Origin: a virus
Reading direction: 5' to 3' (one strand)
IMG/VR virus record: IMGVR_UViG_3300005529_000024
Coordinates: 1 to 64,000 of that record
Length of the DNA: 64,000 bases
A program made the translations under genes and the position numbers. Within the stretch, counting starts at the first letter, position 1. The number at the start of each line of letters is the position of its first letter. The notes below the pieces were generated by a model. That model was given only the letters and a program-made list of their open reading frames with translations. It was not told where the DNA came from and did not search any database. Shown piece after piece: positions 7,509-14,938 of the stretch.

Positions 7509-8042
7509 ATGAGTTCTCATAGCCTAAAGATGTTTGATTCAGATGTCACGGTAACGAGAAACATAGTCGATGTCGTATTCCCTCTGCACACTACAAGTTA
7601 TTGCGACGATGAGAATATTCGAAATCTATATGGAGAGCATAATCAATACGCATCTTGTCTCAGATGTTTCTTTCTGAGTAGGATCGGTAGGAAATTCGGA
7701 GAGGTAGAGATTTCTATTAGCCCTGTGCAGTCTGTAGTTAAACAAGAATTCAAACCAGTGTCTGAACCTGTAGAGGTGAAAGTTTCTAAACCAGATCCCT
7801 GTAAAAAGGAACAAAAGGTAAAAGCACAAAAGTCTGATACCTCTTTTGTTAGTACCTTTTCCATCGGGGATTATGTTGTTGTGAAAGCTCCTGGTAGCAG
7901 ACTGAAGGGGCATGTTGGCATTATTAAAAGTATTGCGCTGCGTAATCCGGTCAACACTGGATACTGTGTGGCTATCGGTGGACAGCAGCATGGTTTCTTT
8001 GAGGATGAATTAGATAAGGCAACTACATGTATAGGAGACTGA
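7509..8042 (+). CDS. Hypothetical protein with C-terminal SH3/KOW-like domain, 177 aa
   Basis: AGGAGGA precedes the ATG. The first 60 residues hold scattered cysteines (SYCDDE, SCLRCFF). A Lys/Pro-rich linker follows (about 90-110), then a C-terminal barrel-like segment (SIGDYVVVKAPGSRLKGHVG, VAIGGQQHGFFEDEL) resembling KOW or SH3 folds that bind nucleic acids or proteins. No enzyme motif is seen. Confidence 0.6.
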   Translation: MSSHSLKMFDSDVTVTRNIVDVVFPLHTTSYCDDENIRNLYGEHNQYASCLRCFFLSRIGRKFGEVEISISPVQSVVKQEFKPVSEPVEVKVSKPDPCKKEQKVKAQKSDTSFVSTFSIGDYVVVKAPGSRLKGHVGIIKSIALRNPVNTGYCVAIGGQQHGFFEDELDKATTCIGD

Positions 8043-8345
8043 ATGAGGTTTATCAAAAGACTCTTTAGGAGGATCTTCTGGATATTTAGTAACAATAATG
8101 ATGTCTGGATTCTGCATGCTGATTGTGTAACTGATTTCGGAGATCATGGAACCGTCTTTGCTGTCTTCGATGGCTCTATGTCTCGTGAAGATATTGCTGA
8201 GATTGCCAAGAGAATATGGCCTGCTGTTGCGATTACATATGAGCAGCGTTTCTTTACTTGCACTCTCTCTGGAGATACGATAAGATTTGGAAAGTTTTTT
8301 AAATCTAAACTTAATCAAGTCCACGAGATGTATGATTATTATTAA
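8043..8345 (+). CDS. Hypothetical protein, 100 aa
   Basis: It begins directly after the preceding stop (TGAATG), indicating translational coupling. A basic N-terminus (MRFIKRLFRRIFWIF) could be a membrane-proximal amphipathic helix; the rest is soluble-looking. I do not recognise the family. Confidence 0.6.
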   Translation: MRFIKRLFRRIFWIFSNNNDVWILHADCVTDFGDHGTVFAVFDGSMSREDIAEIAKRIWPAVAITYEQRFFTCTLSGDTIRFGKFFKSKLNQVHEMYDYY

Positions 8346-8354
8346 AGGAGAAAA

Positions 8355-8624
8355 ATGAAACTACTCTATGTACTTTGTTATTTAATCGTGTCTTATTGCT
8401 TTTATATTTACCAATTAGCTTGGTATAGTAGACGTAACCTTGATGACTTTATAGAGTATCCGGATATCCTCATCTTTAGCCTCTTATGGCCGTTTGTTTT
8501 TATCGGCATCCTTTATCTCTCCTTCATGCGACAACACGTCATCTCATTGTTTATCTGGCATACGAACACTGTGAAAAAATTATTACAGAAATATTATAAG
8601 GATAAGTATTACACCAGAGATTAA
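8355..8624 (+). CDS. Membrane protein, 89 aa
   Basis: Two hydrophobic segments, about residues 2-24 and 38-60, are separated by a charged loop (SRRNLDDFIEY). A basic C-terminal helix probably stays in the cytoplasm. AAAGGAG precedes the start. The role at the host membrane is unknown. Confidence 0.6.
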   Translation: MKLLYVLCYLIVSYCFYIYQLAWYSRRNLDDFIEYPDILIFSLLWPFVFIGILYLSFMRQHVISLFIWHTNTVKKLLQKYYKDKYYTRD

Positions 8625-8638
8625 TAGGAAAGCTCCTT

Positions 8639-9223
8639 ATGAGAGAATATAAATTTGTCAGAGCAGTAACTAAAGTAATCTATGAATCCGATCCTAGCCT
8701 TTCATGCTAGTATCTTCAGATTGACTCACTTGATGACATTGACATTGTGTTCAAGCTCAATAATAATATTATGAAATCTTACAGTAATAAATTTTGGGAA
8801 GACGAACATAATAAAGCAGGTGTATCACAAGGTAACTTCATCAATATATCTCTGACTCCTCTTGTATTATTTTCTAAAAGACTGGATGGTATGTTTAAGG
8901 CACTTGAAGATAAACATATCATATTAGCCAACCAGAATGGTGGGTATTGCTTCAGAGATAAGAACATGGTGATACTTGAGGAGCGAACATCTAACAAGTT
9001 AGTTTTCCCAGAGCTTCCAGTGAATGGTAAAGAGCCTGAAGAACAAATCACTATTTCTAAATGGTACAATGGAATACACTGGTATCTGAAAAGTAATAAG
9101 AGAACATTCAATAAGAAGCATAACAGTCTTGAAAGTGCGAAGAAGAAAGCACTTGAGTTTGTTACTGAATCGCAGATTAAAATTGATCATGGCAGGTATC
9201 AATATAAACATGATGGCGACTAG
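8639..9223 (+). pseudogene. Gene interrupted by an in-frame amber codon
   Basis: A good start (AGGAAAG, ATG 8639) opens a frame of 23 codons that meets TAG at 8708-8710. The same frame then runs on to 9223 with no further stop. The long downstream part (EDEHNKAGVSQGNF, HWYLKSNKRTF) has no start codon with a ribosome site near its beginning; GTG 8747 and ATG 8771 both lack one. A single point mutation, sequencing error or amber readthrough would all explain this. The product is unknown; the end has a Lys-rich segment. Confidence 0.55.
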
Positions 9224-9229
9224 ATGAAA
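9201..9229 (+). repeat. 29-bp direct repeat, left copy
   Basis: The block beginning AATATAAACATGATGG at 9201 recurs at 9451-9479 with 27 of 29 bases identical. Each copy spans a gene junction and carries the ATGAAA of the next gene. The two copies are exactly 250 bases apart and bracket the CysRS-like gene. Confidence 0.75.
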
Positions 9230-9457
9230 TCCTTTCTTTGTGCTATAATAGATCATGATAAGATCCGAAATTATTTTACAGATCTTTCTCCGGATAGCAT
9301 GTCAGAAAGCGAAAAGGAAGTTCTATATTTAGTTGTTGATCAGATGGAGGCAAGGGTCAAGGCCGATTATCCTCTGGCAGATCAGATTCGTCAGAGATTA
9401 ATAAGTATGGGTTACTCGGTTATGAATAGAGGAAGCGATTACACTCTGATAATATAA
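9224..9457 (+). CDS. Small protein resembling the CysRS C-terminal motif, 77 aa
   Basis: The start overlaps the end of the previous frame. Residues about 40-75 (ARVKADYPLADQIRQRLISM then GYSV and a Thr near the end) match the pattern AR...kD...AD.IR..L...G that ends cysteinyl-tRNA synthetases. The catalytic part is absent, so this would be a stand-alone domain of unknown use. The gene is bordered by two nearly identical 29-base repeats. Confidence 0.55.
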   Translation: MKSFLCAIIDHDKIRNYFTDLSPDSMSESEKEVLYLVVDQMEARVKADYPLADQIRQRLISMGYSVMNRGSDYTLII

Positions 9458-9479
9458 ACATGATGGTGACTAAATGAAA
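9451..9479 (+). repeat. 29-bp direct repeat, right copy
   Basis: Partner of the block at 9201-9229, differing at two positions. In the left copy the block encodes the end of the amber-interrupted protein; here it is mostly noncoding before the next start. This asymmetry suggests duplication or recombinational insertion of the intervening gene. Confidence 0.75.
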
Positions 9480-9812
9480 ACGAAAAGAAAGCCAGTAGAA
9501 GAGGAATGTATTAGATGCACAAATCCATTATTGGAGACAGGTGCATTGTTGTTGAGTCCTCCAGGGCCGATTGTTGACACGATGTATAGTGTTAAGAGAT
9601 ATCCATTGTGTCATGCCTGCTATGAGTTTATCTGGCAAGAGATTTATTACAGCCGACAAGAGCATGTTATTAAATGCACAGGCTGTGGTAAGAAAGTTAC
9701 GCTCTCGTTTTATTGCACGTTTCACAAGAAGAAAAATCTTTGTGGGGATTGTGCTGAAGCTCACACGTCCTGCAAACATGTAGAGAAGAAGAGGAAGAAA
9801 AGTAAATCATAG
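9474..9812 (+). CDS. Zinc-binding protein, 112 aa
   Basis: Several paired cysteines and histidines are visible: CIRC near residue 12, CHAC near 46, CTGC near 68, and a cluster at about 80-100 (C-x-F-H, CGDC, H, C, H). Together they suggest two or more treble-clef or ribbon zinc sites. The end is strongly basic (KKRKKSKS), consistent with nucleic-acid contact. No specific family is recognised. Confidence 0.65.
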   Translation: MKTKRKPVEEECIRCTNPLLETGALLLSPPGPIVDTMYSVKRYPLCHACYEFIWQEIYYSRQEHVIKCTGCGKKVTLSFYCTFHKKKNLCGDCAEAHTSCKHVEKKRKKSKS

Positions 9813-9824
9813 GGAGAAGAGTTA

Positions 9825-10181
9825 ATGGTCGAGGAAGTAATAACCTCACTTTTGGAAGTTGCTTCACAGAAAATTCCTAATCCAAAAGAACGAGATGGAA
9901 TAATCTGGGGAATAATTACTGCGTTGCGTGGACCGGATACAGACAACAAAAGATTAAAGGAATTAACTACAGCAAGGATAAGGAGCATTATAAACATAGA
10001 ACATCATGGCCTTGTCTGTAGAAAGGAACCATTAACGGTAGCTGAACAAAGGGAAAGGGATAGGTTGTTAGATTCTGCATCAGTTCATTTTAAGTTTCAT
10101 TACAACGATGCGTGTACCGCGATTTGTCTTTTGTATAAATATAACCTTCTTACAGAGCAATCAACGGAGGATAGCCAATGA
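9825..10181 (+). CDS. Hypothetical protein, 118 aa
   Basis: GGGAGAAGAG precedes the start. The protein is mainly helical and soluble, with no cysteine cluster or membrane segment. It overlaps the next gene by four bases (ATGA-type coupling). No family is recognised. Confidence 0.6.
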   Translation: MVEEVITSLLEVASQKIPNPKERDGIIWGIITALRGPDTDNKRLKELTTARIRSIINIEHHGLVCRKEPLTVAEQRERDRLLDSASVHFKFHYNDACTAICLLYKYNLLTEQSTEDSQ

Positions 10182-10525
10182 CTAATCAAGAAGCTTTCAC
10201 AACCGTAAAGACTCATTTGTTAGCACAGATGGAGAAGTCAGTCGAGAAGGATGAATATCAAAATGATTACTGCGTGTACAGATCCAAATGCGGTTGTTTA
10301 AAGTGTGCTATTGGTGCTTTGATTCCCGATAACTTGTATGATCCAGCTATGGAATCAAAATCTGTTGACGATTTAATTAACGATTTTCCTGGAATCAGAA
10401 AACTATTCCACGGAGTTAAAACAAGTTTATTAAATGATCTTCAAGTTTTACATGATGATAAATCTCCAGCTAATTGGGAATCAGAATTAAGGGGTGTCGC
10501 ATCTCACTATAATCTTAAATTTTAA
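10178..10525 (+). CDS. Conserved phage protein of unknown function, 115 aa
   Basis: The pattern YRSKCGCLKCAIGALIPD followed by LYDPAMES, a central LF, and a C-terminal LQVLHDD...W...L motif matches a family of small proteins found widely in phages and prophages. The family has no established function that I know. The start overlaps the previous stop. Confidence 0.6.
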   Translation: MTNQEAFTTVKTHLLAQMEKSVEKDEYQNDYCVYRSKCGCLKCAIGALIPDNLYDPAMESKSVDDLINDFPGIRKLFHGVKTSLLNDLQVLHDDKSPANWESELRGVASHYNLKF

Positions 10526-10555
10526 TAAATCAACTAAACGTAAAAGGAGGATCTG

Positions 10556-10708
10556 ATGATTACACGTAAAGTAGTTTGGAAAAAGGTGAGAACTAAATTC
10601 GATGAAAGGGAAAAAGTTCCTTTCATGGCTTATTATTTTCTTGGGTTAATCCCCATTTATTCTGTCCAGCTTGATGACTATCAAGCAAATCATTTTCAGA
10701 ATTATTGA
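10556..10708 (+). CDS. Hypothetical protein, 50 aa
   Basis: AAAGGAGG lies eight bases before the ATG, an excellent ribosome site. The first 20 residues are strongly basic; the middle (MAYYFLGLIPIYSV) is hydrophobic but short for a membrane span. The stop codon directly precedes the next promoter. Confidence 0.6.
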   Translation: MITRKVVWKKVRTKFDEREKVPFMAYYFLGLIPIYSVQLDDYQANHFQNY

Positions 10709-10736
10709 TTGACAAAATAAATAATCCTGCTATACT
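10709..10736 (+). promoter_or_regulatory. Sigma70-type promoter
   Basis: TTGACA (10709-10714), a 16-base spacer and TATACT (10731-10736). It begins one base after the stop codon of the preceding gene. An imperfect dyad around the -10 box echoes the terminator-promoter at 7198-7254, but is much weaker. Confidence 0.8.
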
Positions 10737-10760
10737 ATAGTTATCTGCGGAGTTTGCTGT

Positions 10761-11009
10761 ATGCTTTTTGGATGGCTTTTCTCTAGGCTGAAACCTAAAC
10801 TTGAGCATAAGCATAAGTTCATTTTTGGAACATATCAAACTGTCGAGGTCCAATTAGCAAATGGAGGCTGGACATATTTCCAAATAATGTCGTGCAGTTG
10901 TGGAGCTTTCTCAGCATCTCCTTATGAGAACTATCTTCTTACTATGTCAGATGGCACAAAGGAATTGAGGGAGACTCTATCCAAGTTTAATGTAATCAGT
11001 CCTGATTAG
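10761..11009 (+). CDS. Hypothetical protein, 82 aa
   Basis: First gene after the promoter at 10709, with GCGGAG before the ATG. The first ten residues are hydrophobic (MLFGWLFSRL) and a CSC motif lies near residue 49 (SCSCGAFS). A metal or disulfide site is possible but unproven. Confidence 0.6.
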   Translation: MLFGWLFSRLKPKLEHKHKFIFGTYQTVEVQLANGGWTYFQIMSCSCGAFSASPYENYLLTMSDGTKELRETLSKFNVISPD

Positions 11010-11019
11010 GTGATATATC

Positions 11020-11172
11020 ATGTTCGATGATAACGATAATTATACAGATGTAGCTTGGACAGAAGCTGATGCAAAAGAGTTTGAGATGGACTTCGCCACA
11101 GCACTCTACATGATGGAAGGATTGTCATATAATGATGCTGTGAAAGCTGCACGAGAAGATTGCAACGGATAA
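11020..11172 (+). CDS. Acidic small protein, 50 aa
   Basis: A short acidic protein starting MFDDNDNYTDVAWTEADAKE, with a helical C-terminal half (ALYMMEGLSYNDAVKAAR). TTAGGTGA precedes the ATG. Four bases separate it from the RNA ligase fusion gene, so the two are probably co-translated. It is unrecognised. Confidence 0.55.
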   Translation: MFDDNDNYTDVAWTEADAKEFEMDFATALYMMEGLSYNDAVKAAREDCNG

Positions 11173-11176
11173 TACA

Positions 11177-12202
11177 ATGAATAACAAACTACTCACAAGG
11201 GATCAATTCAGAGATCTTGTCTTCGAAAGAGACGGCAATAGGTGTGTAGTTTGTCATGGGGCTGGAGATGCTGCTCATCACATCATGGAAAGAAGACTCT
11301 TCGATGATGGAGGATATTATCTTGACAATGGCGCAACCCTTTGTGCAGACTGCCATTATTTAGCAGAGACTACGCAATTCCATACGGATTACATTAGACA
11401 CTGTGCTGGTATCGAGAAGGTCGTACTGCCCCCTTATTTATATGATGACTGCATATATGATAAGTGGGGTAATATAATTCTTGGTAACAGACGCATCAAG
11501 GGTCCCTTGTTCCATGAGGAATCTGTTCAGAAGGTACTCGAACACGTGCTGCATCTGTTCAGTAATTATGTCAAGTACCCAAGAACATATCATCTTCCAT
11601 GGAGTCCAGGATTCACTAAGGATGATCGTATCCTTAACAATGTTGATCATTTTCTTAATAGACCTATCGTTATAACTGAGAAGATGGATGGCGAGAACAC
11701 TACCATGTATCGAGACTATATGCATGCACGTAGTATTGATTCTGAACATCATGCATCTCAGTCATGGGCTAGAAATCTTCATTCAAGGATATCTTCCAGT
11801 ATTCCTTTCGGCTGGAGAATCTGTGGGGAGAATTTATACGCTAAACATTCTATCCAATATAACAACCTTGAGAGCTACTTTCTAGTATTTTCCATATGGG
11901 ATGATAAGAATAATTGTTTATCTTGGAATGATACTCTTGACTGGTGCTCGCTTCTGGATCTCGCTCATGTCCCTGTTAGATATACAAGTAGTTTCTTAAA
12001 TAGTTCAACTATGCAAAGTATTTGTAAGCAACTACAGAATGATTCGTTATCTGAAGGTTATGTGATCAGAGTTGTGGATGAGTTTCATTATTCTGCATTT
12101 AGGCATAACATAGCAAAATACGTAAGAGATGGTCATGTGTCTACAACGCATCATTGGAAGAGATCAAACATCATTAAAAACTCTTTAGGAGAGAACCGAT
12201 GA
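11177..12202 (+). CDS. HNH domain fused to RNA ligase, 341 aa
   Basis: Residues 1-75 hold an HNH/zinc module: C23xxC26, HH at 34-35, DNGATLC with C56xxC59H60. Residues about 130-340 carry an Rnl2-type RNA ligase. Motif I is EKMDGEN with nucleophile Lys169, followed by HARSIDS, GENLYA (about 217-222), a motif IV EGYVIR and a motif V KYVR. Such ligases adenylate a lysine and seal RNA nicks, using ATP. The fusion pairs a possible nuclease with a ligase, which would fit repair of RNAs cut by host defences, but that is inference. The stop overlaps the next start. Confidence 0.85.
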   Translation: MNNKLLTRDQFRDLVFERDGNRCVVCHGAGDAAHHIMERRLFDDGGYYLDNGATLCADCHYLAETTQFHTDYIRHCAGIEKVVLPPYLYDDCIYDKWGNIILGNRRIKGPLFHEESVQKVLEHVLHLFSNYVKYPRTYHLPWSPGFTKDDRILNNVDHFLNRPIVITEKMDGENTTMYRDYMHARSIDSEHHASQSWARNLHSRISSSIPFGWRICGENLYAKHSIQYNNLESYFLVFSIWDDKNNCLSWNDTLDWCSLLDLAHVPVRYTSSFLNSSTMQSICKQLQNDSLSEGYVIRVVDEFHYSAFRHNIAKYVRDGHVSTTHHWKRSNIIKNSLGENR

Positions 12203-12654
12203 TTAATCCACTTCAACAGGCGCTCATTAAAGCTGGACTCGCAAGTGAAGCTGATGCCTACAAGAAGAATAGGGAGAACGAAGTAAAGGCAGAAGAAGAT
12301 CGTCAGCGTAAGCTTAAAGAGAAGCGTGAAGCAAGAGAGTTTTCCGATATTATGACAAGGGAAATATTGCTACGCGATGCGCTTAAACCTTTGCATGAAG
12401 CTGATCTCAAGGTGCTCTGTTCTAGTTGTGGTAGAGAAGGCTATCCGTTGTGGAGAACAGCTTTCCTTTATTCTGATTATATGAACCACTTTACTTCACA
12501 GCCAGAGAATCATAACTTCATGTTTATGCTTGATCCTATTCTGAATATGAAGTTTACTGATGGGTTCATGGATTACGTGAAAGAGAGATTTGATAATGTT
12601 GTTTCTGCTGACTCTTGTACCACATGTAAACCTCGTGAGGAAAGGAAGAATTAA
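12199..12654 (+). CDS. Charged protein with C-terminal zinc pairs, 151 aa
   Basis: It overlaps the RNA ligase gene by four bases. Residues 15-55 form a very charged helix (AYKKNRENEVKAEEDRQRKL). CSSC near residue 74 and a CTTC near the C-terminus could bind zinc together. The function is unknown; coupling to the ligase gene hints at shared expression only. Confidence 0.6.
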   Translation: MINPLQQALIKAGLASEADAYKKNRENEVKAEEDRQRKLKEKREAREFSDIMTREILLRDALKPLHEADLKVLCSSCGREGYPLWRTAFLYSDYMNHFTSQPENHNFMFMLDPILNMKFTDGFMDYVKERFDNVVSADSCTTCKPREERKN

Positions 12655-12926
12655 TGGAGAACTCAGATAAGATTCTTCCTGGCGCACGTGTAAGAGTATT
12701 CGACAGTACTCTTTTTAAAAATGATGTTGAAACGCCATTGTCATATACCATAAGGTCAGCAACAGTTGTGTGTAGGTATGGAATGCCAAGGAAGGATTAT
12801 GGAAATGGTCTAGTACTTGGTCCCTATCCAGATTTGATCGATGTTGTTTTTGATCATCGCCCTGAGCTATCGCGGTGTCATTTTACTCATGTAGTCGAAT
12901 TCATCAAAGCTGCTGAAGAGGTCTAG
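12654..12926 (+). CDS. Hypothetical protein, 90 aa
   Basis: The start overlaps the previous stop (TAATGG). Beta-rich, starting with LPGARVRVFDSTLF and ending HFTHVVEFIKAAEEV, a plan like small KOW or SH3 barrels. It is not recognised further. Confidence 0.55.
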   Translation: MENSDKILPGARVRVFDSTLFKNDVETPLSYTIRSATVVCRYGMPRKDYGNGLVLGPYPDLIDVVFDHRPELSRCHFTHVVEFIKAAEEV

Positions 12927-12928
12927 AT

Positions 12929-13216
12929 ATGGAGAAAAATACTTGGACAAAACACTGGCCTACCGAACCAGGTTATTACTGGTTCTATGGTTGGTGCTTC
13001 TCATATGATTATGATGTCAGGACTCGTCAGAAACCTTATCCGATTAAACATTATTTCGTGGAAGCCCGGAAGGTTTCTAATGGTGTTCTCTACGTCACAG
13101 ATGGACACTTTCTTTCGAAGGCTGAAGGTGCTTTAGGTATTTGGTGTGTTGCTGAATTACCTGCACCTCCATCAATGGATATTTATTTAAACTATCCTCC
13201 ACCAGGTAAGGAATAA
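12929..13216 (+). CDS. Aromatic-rich hypothetical protein, 95 aa
   Basis: Rich in Trp and Tyr (WPTEPGYYWFYGWCFSYDYD), followed by GIWCVAELPAPP. The opening TEPGYYW is a motif seen in many small phage proteins of unknown function (the pattern P-G-x-Y-W-x-R/G). Two bases separate it from the previous gene. Confidence 0.6.
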   Translation: MEKNTWTKHWPTEPGYYWFYGWCFSYDYDVRTRQKPYPIKHYFVEARKVSNGVLYVTDGHFLSKAEGALGIWCVAELPAPPSMDIYLNYPPPGKE

Positions 13217-13217
13217 T

Positions 13218-13403
13218 ATGCTCTTCTTGATAAAGCGAGTAATTAAGTTTTTCAGAGCTATCGTGTGTAAGCACCATCCACACGAAATAAAAAGATATAC
13301 TACGTCTCATCCATGTGGAACACTTAAGGATATAGCTATTATTTCTAGATGTTGTAAATGTAAGTCTAGAATTAAACATTCATATTCTGATGGTCATAGA
13401 TGA
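13218..13403 (+). CDS. Basic Cys/His-containing protein, 61 aa
   Basis: Basic protein with CKHH near residue 17, a lone C near 33 and CCKC near 45-48, a set that could bind one zinc ion. The N-terminal MLFLIKRVIKFFRAIV is amphipathic. It overlaps the next gene by four bases. Confidence 0.55.
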   Translation: MLFLIKRVIKFFRAIVCKHHPHEIKRYTTSHPCGTLKDIAIISRCCKCKSRIKHSYSDGHR

Positions 13404-13561
13404 GATTATTTTTTGATATTGATTATTGGGTGTGTGAGTGTGGTTACATAATTCTGGACACGGAATATTTATTAATCCGGTGTGATCTTCCTTGTCCACA
13501 TTGTCAGGTTAGGGCGATAAGTAGTTATGCTTTTAAAGAGAAGGAGGAGAGAATATGTTAA
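13400..13561 (+). CDS. Small zinc-ribbon protein, 53 aa
   Basis: ATG at 13400 overlaps the previous stop. Two cysteine pairs, VCECG near residue 12 and CPHC near 32, are spaced as in zinc ribbons. The gene overlaps the next one by seven bases. Its size falls below usual gene-calling limits but the coupling on both sides supports it. Confidence 0.6.
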   Translation: MRLFFDIDYWVCECGYIILDTEYLLIRCDLPCPHCQVRAISSYAFKEKEERIC

Positions 13562-13842
13562 TTGTTGGTTTATTTAATATTGTACTCGGTATTGTCTTTG
13601 CCACTATCCTTGTATTAATAATTTTAGGGGCAATGAAGTTAGAAATAACATTTGAGAGAATTACTCCTACGTCTGTGCTTTCTCTTGATCTTGGTAATAT
13701 TGAGAAGATAGCTGCTACTATCTATGAGAAAAATTATAACCATCGCTGGTCTGATTTACATGAGGAGGAGACAAAGCAGTATTACAGGAACATTGCTAGA
13801 GTGCAAATCCTTGTGTTCCGGAAAGCTGCTGGTTTGGAGTAA
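13555..13842 (+). CDS. Single-pass membrane protein, 95 aa
   Basis: AAGGAGGAG precedes the ATG at good spacing. Residues 2-26 (starting LIVGLFNIVLGIVFATILVL) form one membrane span; the remaining 65 residues are soluble and charged, probably cytoplasmic. The function is unknown. Confidence 0.65.
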   Translation: MLIVGLFNIVLGIVFATILVLIILGAMKLEITFERITPTSVLSLDLGNIEKIAATIYEKNYNHRWSDLHEEETKQYYRNIARVQILVFRKAAGLE

Positions 13843-13845
13843 CAT

Positions 13846-14097
13846 ATGAGATGCTCTGAATGTGGACAATTCTGTCGCCCTGTAGATAGCGGTACTTTCT
13901 ACGGACATTGTAACGATACTGATCCTCCTGATCCTGATTTCTTTTGTGCTAGATGCGCTAAAAGAAATATGGACGAGGCAATCAAGACACCAGAGAGGAT
14001 CATATCTAGATGCTGGTGGATTAAACCTGATTATGTTCTTGTCGCAAAATCTATCCTACGGAATAGACGTGCGAAAACAAAGAGATTAATTATTTGA
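13846..14097 (+). CDS. Zinc-binding protein, 83 aa
   Basis: CSEC at residue 3, an isolated cysteine pair region (CRPVDSGTFYGHC) and CARC near residue 36 give a two-site zinc pattern. The C-terminus is basic (RRAKTKRLII). Its last codons overlap the -35 box of the next promoter. Confidence 0.6.
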   Translation: MRCSECGQFCRPVDSGTFYGHCNDTDPPDPDFFCARCAKRNMDEAIKTPERIISRCWWIKPDYVLVAKSILRNRRAKTKRLII

Positions 14098-14122
14098 CAA
14101 ATTATCCTGTTAATGGTATAGT
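14094..14122 (+). promoter_or_regulatory. Sigma70-type promoter
   Basis: TTGACA (14094-14099), a 17-base spacer and TATAGT (14117-14122). The -35 box uses the stop codon of the preceding gene. TATCC and TGTT in the spacer can pair with AACA and GGATA downstream of the -10 box, a weak hairpin around the start site. Confidence 0.85.
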
Positions 14123-14140
14123 ATCAACAGAGGGATAGTA

Positions 14141-14428
14141 ATGTTTCCTAACGAGGATTTTAAACTAACAAAACGACAGAGAGAAGTTCTTCAAGCTTTG
14201 GCAGATGATGACAATCTTGATCTTGTGTTCGCCAAAGGTGGTGGATGGTGGCTTGGTAATGAACGAACCAACGGTAAGCTGGCGCTGTCTCTGATTCGTC
14301 TCGTTCTTGTTAATGATATATCAGATACTGGTGATGATCTTTGGAGGTTCACAATAAACGATTCCGGGAAAAGAGCTTTGGCTGGAATCAAGCCTATATA
14401 CGAGCTAGGAGGTAATGATGGAGCTTAA
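14141..14428 (+). CDS. Winged-helix-like protein, 95 aa
   Basis: First gene after the 14094 promoter. The pattern LTKRQREVLQALAD, then NGKLALSLIRLVLV and a beta hairpin (LWRFTINDSGKRAL), is that of small winged-helix domains ending in the typical T-x-x-G-x-x-A/L motif. It may bind DNA, but no family is certain. It overlaps the next start. Confidence 0.6.
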   Translation: MFPNEDFKLTKRQREVLQALADDDNLDLVFAKGGGWWLGNERTNGKLALSLIRLVLVNDISDTGDDLWRFTINDSGKRALAGIKPIYELGGNDGA

Positions 14429-14936
14429 TGCTGATAATCTTGACAAACTTGAAAACCATTACAGTGTTCATTCAAGTACTGAGGCACATTTTATTTGTGA
14501 GCTTATCAATGAAATCCGAAACCTTCGGAAGGATCTTGACACAGTAAACGCTGAGTATAAAGAATGTGCTGAGGGCATGCTGAGTAATTCTTTAGAGTTG
14601 GAAGAGCTTCATATGAATACTGAAATAGCAGCGTCTGAGATGCGTGATATCCTCAACGAGTTTCTTCTTGGTGTTAGTCCTTTCTCCCGCCATGAGTTTG
14701 CTGGTGAACAAGCATATGACGGAAAATTTAAAGCTTCGCTTATTGATCGGGTAACAAAGATTTTAGCTACAGATCAAGGTAAAGAGTTTTCAGATGTATT
14801 TAAAGAAATAGCTCAGTTAAAGGATGACTTCAAAAAGTATGCACGGCATAGAGACCATTGCGACTATCTTGATGAGTGGGAAGTTCTCAAATGTAATTGT
14901 GGCCTTAGCGAAATCTTTGCACGTATGGAGGGATGA
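14418..14936 (+). CDS. Helical hypothetical protein, 172 aa
   Basis: Two ATGs lie in tandem; 14418 is chosen because AGGAGG (14407-14412) is five bases upstream, whereas 14415 would be only two bases away. Long helical stretches (IRNLRKDLDTVNAEYKECAE) suggest a coiled coil; cysteines near the C-terminus (HCDYLDEWEVLKCNCG) could bind metal. Confidence 0.65.
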   Translation: MELNADNLDKLENHYSVHSSTEAHFICELINEIRNLRKDLDTVNAEYKECAEGMLSNSLELEELHMNTEIAASEMRDILNEFLLGVSPFSRHEFAGEQAYDGKFKASLIDRVTKILATDQGKEFSDVFKEIAQLKDDFKKYARHRDHCDYLDEWEVLKCNCGLSEIFARMEG

Positions 14937-14938
14937 CA

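Noticed and set aside
8639-9223. Genome-wide reassignment of TAG
   Set aside because: Many clear genes in the window end in TAG (for example at 869, 2052 and 62982), so the single internal TAG is not evidence of recoding.
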